Shown: piece by piece, positions 9,915-18,296 of the stretch
Numbering within the stretch: the stretch's first letter is position 1
Layout: the number at the start of each line of letters is the position of its first letter
Origin: Herbaspirillum sp. GW103
Lineage (GTDB): Bacteria > Pseudomonadota > Gammaproteobacteria > Burkholderiales > Burkholderiaceae_D
DNA: 64,000 nt
Assembly: GCF_000261365.1 (NCBI RefSeq)
Contig: NZ_AJVC01000003.1
Coordinates: 682,001 to 746,000, forward strand
Direction of reading: 5' to 3'
Notes under the pieces: model-generated
Databases searched by the model: none
What the model was told of the DNA's origin: nothing
Seen by the model: only the letters and a program-made list of their open reading frames with translations
Program-made: the position numbers and the translations under genes

Positions 9915-11780
9915 ATGTCCGACATTCCTGCTTCCCCGCTCCCCGATCCGCGCGAGGTCGTGCTGGAGACGGTCGCCCGGCTGCCACACCTGCCGGGCGT
10001 GTATCGCTATTTCGACGCCGAAGACAACGTGCTCTACGTGGGCAAGGCGCGCGACCTCAAGAAGCGTGTTTCCAGCTATTTCCAGAAGACCCTGACCAGC
10101 CCGCGCATCGCCATGATGGTCGAGCGCATCGCCCGGCTGGAAACCACGGTCACCCGCAGCGAAGCCGAAGCGCTGCTGCTGGAAAACAATCTCATCAAGA
10201 CGCTGCGTCCGCGCTTCAACATCCTCTTTCGCGACGACAAGTCCTACCCCTACCTGAAGATCACCGGCCATGCCTTCCCGCGCATGGCCTACTATCGTGG
10301 TGCGGTGGACAAGCGCAACCAGTACTTCGGTCCTTTCCCCAATGCCGGGGCGGTGAAGGAATCGATCCAGATCCTGCAGAAGGTATTCCTGCTGCGCACC
10401 TGCGAAGACACTGTCTTCACCAATCGTACGCGGCCCTGCCTGCTGCACCAGATCCATCGCTGCAGCGGCCCTTGCGTGAACCTGGTCAGCCGCGAGGATT
10501 ACGCGCTCGATGTGGAGAACGCCTCCAAGTTCCTGCGTGGCCGCCAGAGCGAAGTCATGGAAGCGCTGGAGCAGAAGATGCACGCCTTCGCCGCCGACCT
10601 CAAGTTCGAGCAGGCCGCCGCCGTGCGCGACCAGATCGGCTCGCTCTCCAGCGTGCTGCACCAGCAGAGCATGGAGACGGTGAGCGACGCCGACATCGAC
10701 ATCATCGCCGTGGTGGTGCAGGGGGGGCGTGCCTGTGTGAACCTGGCGATGGTACGCGGCGGCCGACATCTGGGCGACCGCGCCTATTTCCCCACGCATG
10801 TGGACGATGCGATGGACACCGCCGAGGACAGCATCGAGGTCGAAGTCCTGAAAGCCTTCCTGGCCCAGCACTACATCGACAAGTTCATTCCCGGCTCGCT
10901 CATCGTCGGCACCGAATTCGATGATCCGGCGCTGATGATGGCCCTGATGGAGCAGTGCGGCCATCGCATCACGCTGACCTTCCAGCCACAGGGCCAGCGT
11001 CGCCAGTGGCTGGAGATGGCCACCAAAGGCGCCGGGATCGCACTGGCGCGGCTGCTCTCCGAACAGGGCTCGCAACAGGCACGCACCCGCGCACTGGCCG
11101 AGGTGCTGGAGCTGGAACGCGAAGACCTGGACGAACTGCGCGCCGAATGCTTCGACATCAGCCACACCCAAGGTGAAGCCACGCAAGCCTCGTGCGTGGT
11201 GTTCCATCACCATGCGATGCAGAACGGCGAATACCGTCGCTACAACATCAACGACATCACGCCCGGCGATGACTACGCTGCCATGCGTCAGGTGCTCACG
11301 CGGCGCTATGAAAAGGTCGCCAATGGGGAGGGCGTGATGCCGGACATCGTGCTCATCGACGGTGGCAAAGGGCAGGTGGAGATGGCGCGCCAGGTGCTGA
11401 CCGAGCTGGGCCTGGACATCAGCCTCATCGTCGGCGTGGCCAAGGGGGAGGGGCGCAAGGTGGGACTGGAAACCCTGGTCTTCGCCGATGGTCGCGCTCC
11501 CAAGGAGCTGGGCAAGGAATCTGCCGCGCTGATGCTGATCGCACAGATCCGCGACGAGGCGCACCGCTTTGCCATCACCGGCATGCGTGCCAAGCGCGCC
11601 AAGGCGCGCCAGACGTCGCGTCTGGAAGAGATCGAGGGCATCGGTGCCAAGCGCCGCCAGCGCCTGCTGGTGCGCTTTGGCGGTCTGCGCGGGGTGGTCG
11701 ATGCCAGCGTGGATGACCTGGCTTCGGTAGAAGGTATCTCGCGCCAGCTGGCCGAGGAAATCTACCGGCAACTGCATTGA
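9915..11780 (+). CDS. uvrC: UvrABC excinuclease subunit C
   Basis: Dual-incision nuclease of nucleotide excision repair, 621 residues. The N-terminal GIY-YIG domain reads [23 protein letters not shown] motif for UvrB contact lies in the middle ([15 protein letters not shown]). The RNase-H-like C-terminal endonuclease domain contains [10 protein letters not shown] and LIDGGKGQ. Two helix-hairpin-helix motifs end the protein ([15 protein letters not shown] and [13 protein letters not shown]). The start lies 17 bases after nagZ. Confidence 0.97.
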   Translation: MSDIPASPLPDPREVVLETVARLPHLPGVYRYFDAEDNVLYVGKARDLKKRVSSYFQKTLTSPRIAMMVERIARLETTVTRSEAEALLLENNLIKTLRPRFNILFRDDKSYPYLKITGHAFPRMAYYRGAVDKRNQYFGPFPNAGAVKESIQILQKVFLLRTCEDTVFTNRTRPCLLHQIHRCSGPCVNLVSREDYALDVENASKFLRGRQSEVMEALEQKMHAFAADLKFEQAAAVRDQIGSLSSVLHQQSMETVSDADIDIIAVVVQGGRACVNLAMVRGGRHLGDRAYFPTHVDDAMDTAEDSIEVEVLKAFLAQHYIDKFIPGSLIVGTEFDDPALMMALMEQCGHRITLTFQPQGQRRQWLEMATKGAGIALARLLSEQGSQQARTRALAEVLELEREDLDELRAECFDISHTQGEATQASCVVFHHHAMQNGEYRRYNINDITPGDDYAAMRQVLTRRYEKVANGEGVMPDIVLIDGGKGQVEMARQVLTELGLDISLIVGVAKGEGRKVGLETLVFADGRAPKELGKESAALMLIAQIRDEAHRFAITGMRAKRAKARQTSRLEEIEGIGAKRRQRLLVRFGGLRGVVDASVDDLASVEGISRQLAEEIYRQLH

Positions 11781-11903
11781 ATGACGTGCATCCGTCACTG
11801 CGTCGATGCGCGCGCTGACGTAAAGGCGGGCGCAGCAGGGGATGACTCTGCTACTATTCGGTAAATTTTTTTTCGTGTACGCCGCTCCAACCCTCCTAGA
11901 CGT

Positions 11904-12503
11904 ATGCCTTTCAATATTCCGATTCTGCTGACCTGGTTGCGGGTGGCACTCATTCCTCTGGTCGTCGGGGTCTACTACCTGCCCGAGATCGGCCTGAACC
12001 GCTACGAACAGGGCATTGCCGCCACGGCCATCTTCGTGGTGGCCGCCGCGACCGACTGGTTCGATGGTTTCCTGGCGCGCCGCTGGAACCAGACCTCCGC
12101 CTTCGGCGCCTTCCTCGATCCGGTGGCCGACAAGCTCATGGTCACTGGCGCCTTGCTGGTGCTGGTCCATCTGGACCGCGTGCATCCGGTGATCGCCTTC
12201 ATCATCATCGGTCGCGAGATTGCCATCTCGGCACTGCGCGAATGGATGGCGCAGATCGGCGCCTCCAAGTCGGTGGCGGTCAGTTCGCTGGGCAAGATCA
12301 AGACCACTGCGCAAATGATCGCCATCCCCATGCTGCTGTACTACGACAGCCTGTTCGGCTTCATCGATACCCGTCTGTGGGGTGGCCTGCTGCTGCTGGT
12401 GGCGGCGGTGCTGACGGTGTGGTCGATGCTGTACTACCTGCGTCGCGCCATGCCCATGATCAAGGAAGCCGATGCCAGCCACAGGAAAAAAATAATTAAA
12501 TAA
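11904..12503 (+). CDS. pgsA: CDP-diacylglycerol-glycerol-3-phosphate 3-phosphatidyltransferase
   Basis: Integral membrane enzyme that makes phosphatidylglycerol phosphate. The CDP-alcohol phosphotransferase signature DGx2ARx8Gx3Dx3D is complete (DGFLARRW, then GAFLDPVADK). It is 199 residues with about four to six hydrophobic segments. It lies 123 bases after uvrC, the usual uvrC-pgsA order, and is followed by tRNA genes, also a common arrangement. Confidence 0.96.
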   Translation: MPFNIPILLTWLRVALIPLVVGVYYLPEIGLNRYEQGIAATAIFVVAAATDWFDGFLARRWNQTSAFGAFLDPVADKLMVTGALLVLVHLDRVHPVIAFIIIGREIAISALREWMAQIGASKSVAVSSLGKIKTTAQMIAIPMLLYYDSLFGFIDTRLWGGLLLLVAAVLTVWSMLYYLRRAMPMIKEADASHRKKIIK

Positions 12504-12516
12504 TTAAGATCGATAG

Positions 12517-12544
12517 TTGACAAATACCAACGCCGCCTTATAAT
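12517..12544 (+). promoter_or_regulatory. Sigma-70 promoter of the tRNA-Gly/Cys cluster
   Basis: A perfect -35 box TTGACA (12517-12522) and a perfect -10 box TATAAT (12539-12544) are separated by 16 bases. The first tRNA-Gly starts 17 bases downstream, which fits a strong stable-RNA promoter. Confidence 0.9.
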
Positions 12545-12561
12545 AGCGTTCTGTTTTCGAT

Positions 12562-12637
12562 GCGGGAGTAGCTCAGTTGGTAGAGCGATACCTTGCCAAG
12601 GTATAGGTCGAGAGTTCGAGACTCTTCTCCCGCTCCA
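12562..12637 (+). tRNA. tRNA-Gly (anticodon GCC), copy 1
   Basis: A 76-base cloverleaf with encoded CCA end. The acceptor stem GCGGGAG pairs with CTCCCGC, and the anticodon loop reads CTTGCCAAG with anticodon GCC. It is identical to three further copies downstream. Confidence 0.97.
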
Positions 12638-12647
12638 GGTTACTTGG

Positions 12648-12680
12648 AAAAAAGGAAGCCTAACAAAGCTTCCTTTTTTT
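12648..12680 (+). terminator. Terminator-like hairpin between tRNA-Gly 1 and tRNA-Cys
   Basis: A 12-bp stem AAAAAAGGAAGC with GCTTCCTTTTTT and an 8-base loop is followed by a T run. It looks like an intrinsic terminator, which would isolate or reduce expression of the following tRNA genes unless they have their own promoter. The AT-rich stretch at 12681-12789 could hold one. Confidence 0.75.
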
Positions 12681-12789
12681 ATTGTGATAGGTGAGCGAGC
12701 ATTGAAAATTTGGCGGCGACGCAAGTCGATAAAAGTCAAAAAAGATGTTTGCAAACAACACGTGTTTTAGGTAGTATGCGTGTCCCCAA

Positions 12790-12863
12790 GGCGGGGTAGC
12801 AAAGTGGTTATGCAGCGGCCTGCAAAGCCGTCTACGCCGGTTCGATCCCGACCCCCGCCTCCA
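12790..12863 (+). tRNA. tRNA-Cys (anticodon GCA)
   Basis: A 74-base tRNA with encoded CCA. The acceptor GGCGGGG pairs with CCCCGCC, the discriminator base is U as expected for tRNA-Cys, and the anticodon loop CTGCAAA gives GCA. It lies 11 bases before the second tRNA-Gly, so both are probably cut from one transcript. Confidence 0.96.
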
Positions 12864-12874
12864 AAACGCTCCAT

Positions 12875-12950
12875 GCGGGAGTAGCTCAGTTGGTAGAGCG
12901 ATACCTTGCCAAGGTATAGGTCGAGAGTTCGAGACTCTTCTCCCGCTCCA
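12875..12950 (+). tRNA. tRNA-Gly (anticodon GCC), copy 2
   Basis: Base-for-base identical to copy 1, including the encoded CCA. It is the first unit of a tandem array with a period of exactly 129 bases. Confidence 0.97.
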
Positions 12951-13003
12951 GATTCAAGGCAGGCAGCTTCGGCTTCCTGCAGCAGTAAAGTGTAAGTTCC
13001 CAT

Positions 13004-13079
13004 GCGGGAGTAGCTCAGTTGGTAGAGCGATACCTTGCCAAGGTATAGGTCGAGAGTTCGAGACTCTTCTCCCGCTCCA
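13004..13079 (+). tRNA. tRNA-Gly (anticodon GCC), copy 3
   Basis: Identical to copy 1. The preceding 53-base spacer carries a small CAGGCAG/CTTCCTG-like hairpin that could help processing. Confidence 0.97.
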
Positions 13080-13132
13080 GTTTCAAACCAGACCGTTTCG
13101 GCAGTCTGTTGCAGTAGATGTAAAAGTCCCAT

Positions 13133-13208
13133 GCGGGAGTAGCTCAGTTGGTAGAGCGATACCTTGCCAAGGTATAGGTCGAGAGTTCGAGACTCTTCTC
13201 CCGCTCCA
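13133..13208 (+). tRNA. tRNA-Gly (anticodon GCC), copy 4
   Basis: Identical to copy 1. The last tRNA of the cluster, followed six bases later by a terminator hairpin. Confidence 0.97.
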
Positions 13209-13213
13209 AATTG

Positions 13214-13242
13214 AAAGAGGAAGCCTTCGGGCTTCCTCTTTT
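13214..13242 (+). terminator. Terminator of the tRNA cluster
   Basis: The stem AAGAGGAAGCC with GGCTTCCTCTT around a TTCG tetraloop region is followed by T residues. The 274 bases from here to cheV hold no gene I can support. Small open frames on both strands there lack ribosome sites and family character. Confidence 0.85.
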
Positions 13243-13516
13243 CATTTCGGCACCCCATTTCATTGTGCTGTACCCCTGTCATTGCCCCGTACTCTTGCAC
13301 AGCCTTGAGCGCACCATCCGGGCACTGCCTCGATCAGGCGGAACGCAGCGTCTTCCCTGCGGCGGGCAAGCGTGGTATTTCGGCATGTGCTCCATTGCCC
13401 AAGGTCAAAAATGTCGGCTATCAGTGATTGCCTGATTGCCACGGCCATCTTTCCCCACTACATTGCTGAGGCAGGGTTTGCCTGTCTAAATTATTTGTAT
13501 CCGGGGGGGAAGGGGC

Positions 13517-14491
13517 ATGGACAATTTTCAAAAAGAGATTGATGAAAGAACCAATCTCACCGCATCCAACAAATTCGAGCTGTTGTTGTTCCGTCTGGGG
13601 GCGGATCCTCACGGCGAGCGTTCCGAGCTGTTCGGCATCAACGTTTTCAAGATCCGTGAAATCGTTCCCATGCCGCCGGTGACCAAGGCGGCGGGCACGC
13701 AATCGCCGATGCTGGGCATGGTCAACATCCGCGGCCAGATCATTTCGGTGATCGACCTGCCGGCGGTGGTGGGCTGTGTGCCCAAGACCGGACTGAACAT
13801 CCTGCTGGTCACCGAATATGCGCGCAGTACCCAGGCCTTTGCAGTCGAATCGGTGGACGAGATCGTGCGCCTGGAATGGAGTCAGGTCCTGTCAGCCGAA
13901 ACCAGTAGCGGTGGTGCCTTCGTCACCAGCATCGCGCGCCTGGATCAGGACAAGGACACCAGTCGCCTGGCCCAGGTGCTGGATGTGGAGCAGATCCTGC
14001 ATGAGATCATGCCAAGCGACCGCGACATGAAGATGGAGCAGTTGGCAAAGAGCACCGGCCACGGCCTGCGCCCCGGTGCTGTGGCCATCGCTGCCGATGA
14101 CTCCAAGGTGGCGCGTTCGCTCATCGAGCAGGGCCTGCGGGCCATGGAAATCCCGTTCGAGATGCACGTCACCGGCAAGGACGCCTGGGAAAAGATACAA
14201 AAGCTGGCCAGGGAAGCACGCGCCGAGGGCAAGCCGATTGCCGACAAGATCTCCTTCGTACTGACCGACCTGGAAATGCCGGAAATGGATGGTTTCACGC
14301 TCACGCGCAACATCAAGCGCGAGGATTTCCTGAAGAACATCCCCGTCATCATCCACTCCTCGCTCTCCGGTTCGGCCAACGAGGACCACGTCAAGAGCGT
14401 GGGGGGCGATGCCTATGTCGCCAAGTTCGAAGCCAACGAACTGGCCTCGACCATCTTCGGCGTACTCGACAAGGCTGCTGCCAGGGCCTGA
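13517..14491 (+). CDS. cheV: Chemotaxis scaffold-receiver protein CheV
   Basis: A 324-residue two-domain protein. Residues about 20-165 form a CheW-type coupling domain (LLLFRLG, then FGINVFKIREIVPMP and MLGMVNIRGQIISVIDLP). Residues about 185-320 form a response-regulator receiver with AADDSK acidic residues, phospho-acceptor Asp in VLTDLEMPEMDG and Lys in YVAKFEANE. CheV couples chemoreceptors to CheA, and its receiver adjusts coupling. The start has a purine-rich ribosome site (GGGGAAGGGG). No other chemotaxis gene is adjacent, so it is probably monocistronic; a terminator follows. Confidence 0.92.
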   Translation: MDNFQKEIDERTNLTASNKFELLLFRLGADPHGERSELFGINVFKIREIVPMPPVTKAAGTQSPMLGMVNIRGQIISVIDLPAVVGCVPKTGLNILLVTEYARSTQAFAVESVDEIVRLEWSQVLSAETSSGGAFVTSIARLDQDKDTSRLAQVLDVEQILHEIMPSDRDMKMEQLAKSTGHGLRPGAVAIAADDSKVARSLIEQGLRAMEIPFEMHVTGKDAWEKIQKLAREARAEGKPIADKISFVLTDLEMPEMDGFTLTRNIKREDFLKNIPVIIHSSLSGSANEDHVKSVGGDAYVAKFEANELASTIFGVLDKAAARA

Positions 14492-14528
14492 AGCGGGGCG
14501 GCTGCGATCACCGGCAAGAAAGGGAGCC

Positions 14529-14554
14529 AAGGGAGCCTGCGGGCTCCCTTTCTT
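14529..14554 (+). terminator. Intrinsic terminator after cheV
   Basis: A 9-bp stem AAGGGAGCC with GGCTCCCTT is followed by TTCTT. A second copy of the 5' arm lies just upstream (14519-14528) and could form an alternative pairing. Confidence 0.75.
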
Positions 14555-14639
14555 GTGGCCGCCGTGCCGCAGGCAGCGGCGATCTCGTATACTGACGCTC
14601 CCTTGATCCTGCCGCGCCCCGCGCGCCGAGCGTCCTTAC

Positions 14640-15674
14640 ATGCAGATTCCCGCCATTGCCTCTCCCTTCGATGCCACCCTGGCGTGCCGTCTGGAGGCGC
14701 GCATCAATGACAAGACCAAGCCCCTGGGCAGCCTCGGTACGCTGGAACGCCTGGCGCGCCAGATCGGCCTGATCCAGGGTAGCGATCATCCCGTGCTGCG
14801 CCAGAGCGCCATCGTGGTGTGCGCCGGCGACCACGGCGTGACTGCGGAGGGTATCTCGGCCTATCCGCAAAGCGTGACCTGGCAGATGGTCGAGAACTTC
14901 CTTGCCGGTGGCGCGGCGATCAATGTCTTTGCACGTCAGAACGAATGCGCGCTCTACATCGTCGATACCGGCGTCAATCACGATTTCGGCGTGCGCGACG
15001 GCCTGCTTGATCGCAAGATCGCGCCCGGTACCGCCAACTTCTGCCAGGCCCCCGCCATGACGGCGCAGCAATGCGCCTCTGCGCTGCAGGCCGGGATGCA
15101 GTTTGCCGAGACGCTGCAAACGGATGTGCTGGGCTTCGGGGAAATGGGGATCGGCAATACCACCGCGGCGGCCGCGCTGATGGCTGCCTTTACCGGTGTG
15201 CCGGTGCAAGAATGCGTAGGGGCCGGTACCGGCCTGGATGCCCGGGGTATCGCCCGCAAGGCCGATGCCGTCACCCGTGCGCTGCACCTGCATGGCCGGG
15301 CGAGCGCACCGCTGGAACGTCTGGCGGCACTGGGCGGTTTCGAGATCGCCTTCATGACCGGCGCCATGCTCGCTGCTGCACGGCGGCGCAAGGTGTTGCT
15401 CATCGACGGCTTCATCGTGAGCTCGGCGCTGCTGGTGGCGGCCGCCTTGCAGCCGGCGGTGTTGGAGTACTGCGTGTTCTCGCATTGCTCCGACGAAGCC
15501 GGCCACCGCCGCATGCTGCAGCACCTGGGCGCCACGCCGCTCATGCAGCTGGACCTGCGCCTGGGCGAGGGCACCGGTGCCGCCCTGGCCTTGCCGCTGC
15601 TGCGTGCTGCGGTCAATTTCCTGGAACGCATGGCGACCTTTTCCTCGGCCAGCGTCAGCGAAAAGCATGTCTGA
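14640..15674 (+). CDS. cobT: Nicotinate-nucleotide-dimethylbenzimidazole phosphoribosyltransferase
   Basis: Makes alpha-ribazole phosphate from nicotinate mononucleotide and 5,6-dimethylbenzimidazole, the first step of the cobalamin nucleotide loop. It is 344 residues, the usual size. Motifs include INDKTKPLGSLGTLE, CAGDHGVTAEG, GFGEMGIGNTTAA and the C-terminal GEGTGAALALPL with the catalytic Glu. It overlaps cobS. No B12 riboswitch-like element could be recognised in the 148 bases upstream, which hold only the cheV terminator and a short spacer. Confidence 0.96.
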   Translation: MQIPAIASPFDATLACRLEARINDKTKPLGSLGTLERLARQIGLIQGSDHPVLRQSAIVVCAGDHGVTAEGISAYPQSVTWQMVENFLAGGAAINVFARQNECALYIVDTGVNHDFGVRDGLLDRKIAPGTANFCQAPAMTAQQCASALQAGMQFAETLQTDVLGFGEMGIGNTTAAAALMAAFTGVPVQECVGAGTGLDARGIARKADAVTRALHLHGRASAPLERLAALGGFEIAFMTGAMLAAARRRKVLLIDGFIVSSALLVAAALQPAVLEYCVFSHCSDEAGHRRMLQHLGATPLMQLDLRLGEGTGAALALPLLRAAVNFLERMATFSSASVSEKHV

Positions 15675-16497
15675 AAAAGAGTTCACCTCATCGCCACCAC
15701 CGCACAGCACAGGGCTGCTGTACCAGTTGCGTCTGTTCTTCACGGCGCTGCAATTCTTCACACGGCTCCCTATCCCGCGCTGGGTGGGCTTTGAGCCGCA
15801 CTGGCTGCAGCATGCCACGCGCTACTTCCCGCTGGTCGGCTGGATCGTGGCCTGGGCCTGCGCCCTGGTGTATCTGCTGGCGGCGCAGCTCTGGCCGCAG
15901 CCGGTGGCAGTGCTGCTGTCCACCGTCGCCGGTATCTGGCTCACCGGGGCGTTCCATGAGGACGGCTTCGCCGATGTCTGCGATGGCCTCGGCGGTGCGG
16001 TCAGCCGTGAGCGTGCGCTGGAGATCATGCGTGATTCGCGCCTGGGCAGTTATGGCGTGATCGGCATCATCGCGCTGTTGCTGACCAAGCTGGCGGCCTT
16101 GCAGGCGCTGCTCCCGTTGCAGGTGGTGGCGGCATTGGGCATGGCGCATCCGCTGTCACGCTGGTTGGCCACCTGCCTGATCTGGCGTATGGATTACGTG
16201 CGGGAAGAGGGCAAGGTCAAGCCACTGGCGCAGCAGATGCGTCATGGCGAATTTCTGCTGGCGACCGTGTTTGCGGTGCTGCCGGTGATGGGCGTGATCG
16301 TGCTGGGCATGATGTCCTGGCAACGCATCGTTGCCGGTGTGCTGCTGGCGGCGGTGGCGGCAGCCTGGCTGGCCTGGCGGTTCCAGCGGCGCCTGGGGGG
16401 CTATACCGGAGACGGCCTGGGCGCGGTCCAGCAATTGAGTGAAACGGCCTTTTATCTGGGCGCGCTGGCCACGCTGCCGTCCTGGTGGCGTGCCTGA
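15667..16497 (+). CDS. cobS: Adenosylcobinamide-GDP ribazoletransferase (cobalamin 5'-phosphate synthase)
   Basis: Polytopic membrane enzyme joining adenosylcobinamide-GDP and alpha-ribazole (phosphate). It is 276 residues from the ATG at 15667, which overlaps the cobT stop by eight bases; a longer frame from 15577 lies inside cobT and is rejected. Family motifs are LQFFTRLPIPRW near the N-terminus and FHEDGFADVCDGLGG with the acidic metal-binding residues. Five to seven hydrophobic segments follow. Confidence 0.95.
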   Translation: MSEKEFTSSPPPHSTGLLYQLRLFFTALQFFTRLPIPRWVGFEPHWLQHATRYFPLVGWIVAWACALVYLLAAQLWPQPVAVLLSTVAGIWLTGAFHEDGFADVCDGLGGAVSRERALEIMRDSRLGSYGVIGIIALLLTKLAALQALLPLQVVAALGMAHPLSRWLATCLIWRMDYVREEGKVKPLAQQMRHGEFLLATVFAVLPVMGVIVLGMMSWQRIVAGVLLAAVAAAWLAWRFQRRLGGYTGDGLGAVQQLSETAFYLGALATLPSWWRA

Positions 16498-16500
16498 TCC

Positions 16501-17124
16501 ATGCAGCTGCATTTGATTCGCCACCCTCAGCCTCAGCTGGACAAGCGCACCTGCTATGGGCGCAGCGACATCGCCGTCGCTCCCGACGCGCTGGCGCAAA
16601 GTGTGGCACAACTGCTGCCTCAGGTGCGGGCCCTGCCGCGCGACTGGCCTTGGGTCAGCAGCCCGCTGCAGCGCTGTGCGCGCCTGGCACAGGCCCTGGC
16701 TACGGCAGTCGGGCAGCCTGCCCCGAGGCTGGATTCGCGCCTGCAGGAAATGGATTTCGGCCAGTGGGAGCTGCGCCTCTGGGACGATATTCCCTGGGCT
16801 GAAGTGGAGGCATGGAATGCCGACCTTGCCGGCTACCCGCCCGGCGGTGGCGAGACCCTGACCGACGTTGCGCAGCGCATGTGGGCAGCCTTCAATGACC
16901 TGCTGGCGACATCGGCCGACGGCGCCGTTGTGGTCTGTCACGCCGGCACCGTCCGCATGCTGCACGCCTGTGTCGCATGGCGTGCAGAGCAGGGTGCGGC
17001 TGCCCGGCCCGATGCAGACGCTTTCCGGGACATCGCCCTGCACGCCGCAGCCCATCGCGGCGAGATTGCCCATGCCCGCCTGCTTGCGCTGGACGCCTGC
17101 GCCACCTCCACCTCCACCCGCTAG
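16501..17124 (+). CDS. cobC: Histidine phosphatase, probable alpha-ribazole-5'-phosphate phosphatase
   Basis: A 207-residue phosphoglycerate-mutase-like phosphatase starting three bases after cobS, so the third gene of a cobalamin nucleotide-loop operon. The catalytic His is in LIRHPQPQ (the usual RHG is RHP here, a variant seen in this group), Arg in SSPLQRCARLA, and the second His in VVCHAGTVRML. The Glu donor region is LQEMDFGQWE. The assignment to CobC rests on operon context; the domain alone would allow other phosphomonoesters. Confidence 0.85.
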   Translation: MQLHLIRHPQPQLDKRTCYGRSDIAVAPDALAQSVAQLLPQVRALPRDWPWVSSPLQRCARLAQALATAVGQPAPRLDSRLQEMDFGQWELRLWDDIPWAEVEAWNADLAGYPPGGGETLTDVAQRMWAAFNDLLATSADGAVVVCHAGTVRMLHACVAWRAEQGAAARPDADAFRDIALHAAAHRGEIAHARLLALDACATSTSTR

Positions 17125-17180
17125 GGTCCACGAGGCAGAGGCCTCCAGGTCTTTTTTTCATGCTTTCCATGATGCAGATT

Positions 17181-17211
17181 GCTTCGTATCAGGAATTCCC
17201 TCATACGAAGC
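17181..17211. repeat. 9-bp inverted repeat upstream of the receiver-CheC-GGDEF operon
   Basis: GCTTCGTAT (17181-17189) and ATACGAAGC (17203-17211) are perfect inverted copies. The 13-base spacer contains the palindrome GGAATTCC. It lies 82 bases before the operon and could be an operator or an RNA hairpin. A second weaker pair, CATGTTG and CAACATG, follows (17211-17252). Confidence 0.6.
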
Positions 17212-17292
17212 ATGTTGCTTTTGATTTATCATTTTTAACAAATGACAACATGTCAGCATTTTTCAGATTTTTGATGTTCAAGGTGAATCAAG

Positions 17293-17676
17293 ATGGCAAG
17301 CAATGACAGCGGCAAGACCCTCCTCATCGTCGATGACAGCAAGGTGTCGCGCATGGTGATCAAGGCCAATGTCCTGGCCGTGCATCCTGACTGGCAGGTG
17401 ATGGAAGCGGGAACGGGCGAGGAGGCCATCGCCCTGGTGCAGCAACGGGTACCCGACTACTGCACGATGGACATCAACATGCCCGGCATGCTCGGCACCG
17501 ATGCGGCTGCCCATATCCTGCAAGCGCATCCGGCGGTGCGCATCGCGATCTTCTCGGCCAATATCCAGGAAGCGGTGCAGACCCGCGCCCAGCAGCTGGG
17601 CGCCCTGTTCGTGGCCAAGCCGGTCACGGAAAAATCGATCGGCCAGGCGCTGCAGCATTTCCGGGGCCAGTCGTGA
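17293..17676 (+). CDS. Single-domain response regulator (CheY-like)
   Basis: A 127-residue stand-alone receiver. Acidic pocket LLIVDDSKVSRM, phospho-acceptor Asp in CTMDINMPGMLG, Ser in IFSANIQ and conserved Lys in FVAKPVTEKS are all in place. There is no output domain. A ribosome site (AAGGTGAA) precedes the ATG at suitable distance. The stop overlaps the next gene by four bases (GTGA), so it is coupled to a CheC-type phosphatase and a diguanylate cyclase. That suggests a small phospho-signalling module that ends in cyclic-di-GMP synthesis. Confidence 0.9.
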   Translation: MASNDSGKTLLIVDDSKVSRMVIKANVLAVHPDWQVMEAGTGEEAIALVQQRVPDYCTMDINMPGMLGTDAAAHILQAHPAVRIAIFSANIQEAVQTRAQQLGALFVAKPVTEKSIGQALQHFRGQS

Positions 17677-18296
17677 GCATTCTCAACGAAATCGAGCGCG
17701 ACGCTCTCACCGAGATCTTCAACGTCGGTGCCGGGCGGGCGGCACAGAGCCTGTCCGAAATCGTCGGCGACGAGGTGCGGCTGTCGGTCCCCTCGGTGGA
17801 AGTGCTGCGTACCGGAGCCATCGACGAACGGGTGCTGCCGCGCTCGCGCGGACGCTTTGCCACGGTGAGCCAGAACTTCGATGGCCCCTTCGATGCGGAG
17901 GCGGTACTGCTCTTTACCGAGGATCGTGCGCTGTCCATCGTGCGCGACATGATGGGCTCGCAGATGAGCCTGGAGGATCTGGCCGAGTTCGAGCGCGAAG
18001 CCATGTGCGAGCTGGGCAACATCATCCTCAATGCCTGCCTCTCGGCCATGGCCGACATGCTGGAGATCACGCTCAACAGCGCCTTGCCGCAATACCTGGT
18101 GTCGTCCTCCGAGGATATCTCGATGCGTCTGGCCAGCGCGCAGGGCGAGGACAGCTTCGTGCTGGTGCTGCACATCGATCTGGTGATCGAGAAGCACCAG
18201 ACCGATGGTCACCTCATCTTCCTGCTCAGTTCCACCTCGCTGCACGCATTGGTGGGGCACGTGCAGCGCTACCTGGGCAAGATCGGTCTGGCATGA
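17673..18296 (+). CDS. CheC-family phosphatase of response regulators
   Basis: A 207-residue protein with two copies of the CheC/CheX/FliY active-site pattern [DS]x3Ex2Nx22P. The first copy is DALTEIFN (about residues 10-17) followed exactly 22 residues later by Pro. The second is EAMCELGN, with Glu in place of the first Asp/Ser, and Pro again 22 residues after Asn. This two-site layout is that of CheC, which dephosphorylates CheY-P. The GTG start at 17673 overlaps the receiver gene stop, and the stop overlaps the next start (ATGA). The natural substrate is probably the neighbouring receiver. Confidence 0.88.
   Translation: MSILNEIERDALTEIFNVGAGRAAQSLSEIVGDEVRLSVPSVEVLRTGAIDERVLPRSRGRFATVSQNFDGPFDAEAVLLFTEDRALSIVRDMMGSQMSLEDLAEFEREAMCELGNIILNACLSAMADMLEITLNSALPQYLVSSSEDISMRLASAQGEDSFVLVLHIDLVIEKHQTDGHLIFLLSSTSLHALVGHVQRYLGKIGLA

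Larger units (their letters stand above)
12875..13208 (+). repeat. Tandem 129-base repeat of tRNA-Gly plus spacer
   Basis: tRNA-Gly copies 2, 3 and 4 begin at 12875, 13004 and 13133, a period of exactly 129 bases. The two 53-base spacers are diverged but share layout: a small hairpin around TTCGGC, then GCAGTA, a purine-rich stretch and a final CCCAT or similar. This points to tandem duplication with conserved gene sequence and drifting spacers. Confidence 0.85.

Noticed and set aside
12562-13208. CRISPR-like repeat-spacer array
   Set aside because: The repeats are complete tRNA-Gly genes with cloverleaf and CCA; there are only four units and no cas genes.
13211-13435. 74-codon open frame after the tRNA-Gly cluster
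   Set aside because: It starts in the terminator hairpin, has no ribosome site and a Cys/Pro/Leu mix without a recognisable domain.
14492-14639. Cobalamin riboswitch ahead of cobT
   Set aside because: No B12 box or long structured leader is visible; the space is filled by the cheV terminator and a short spacer.
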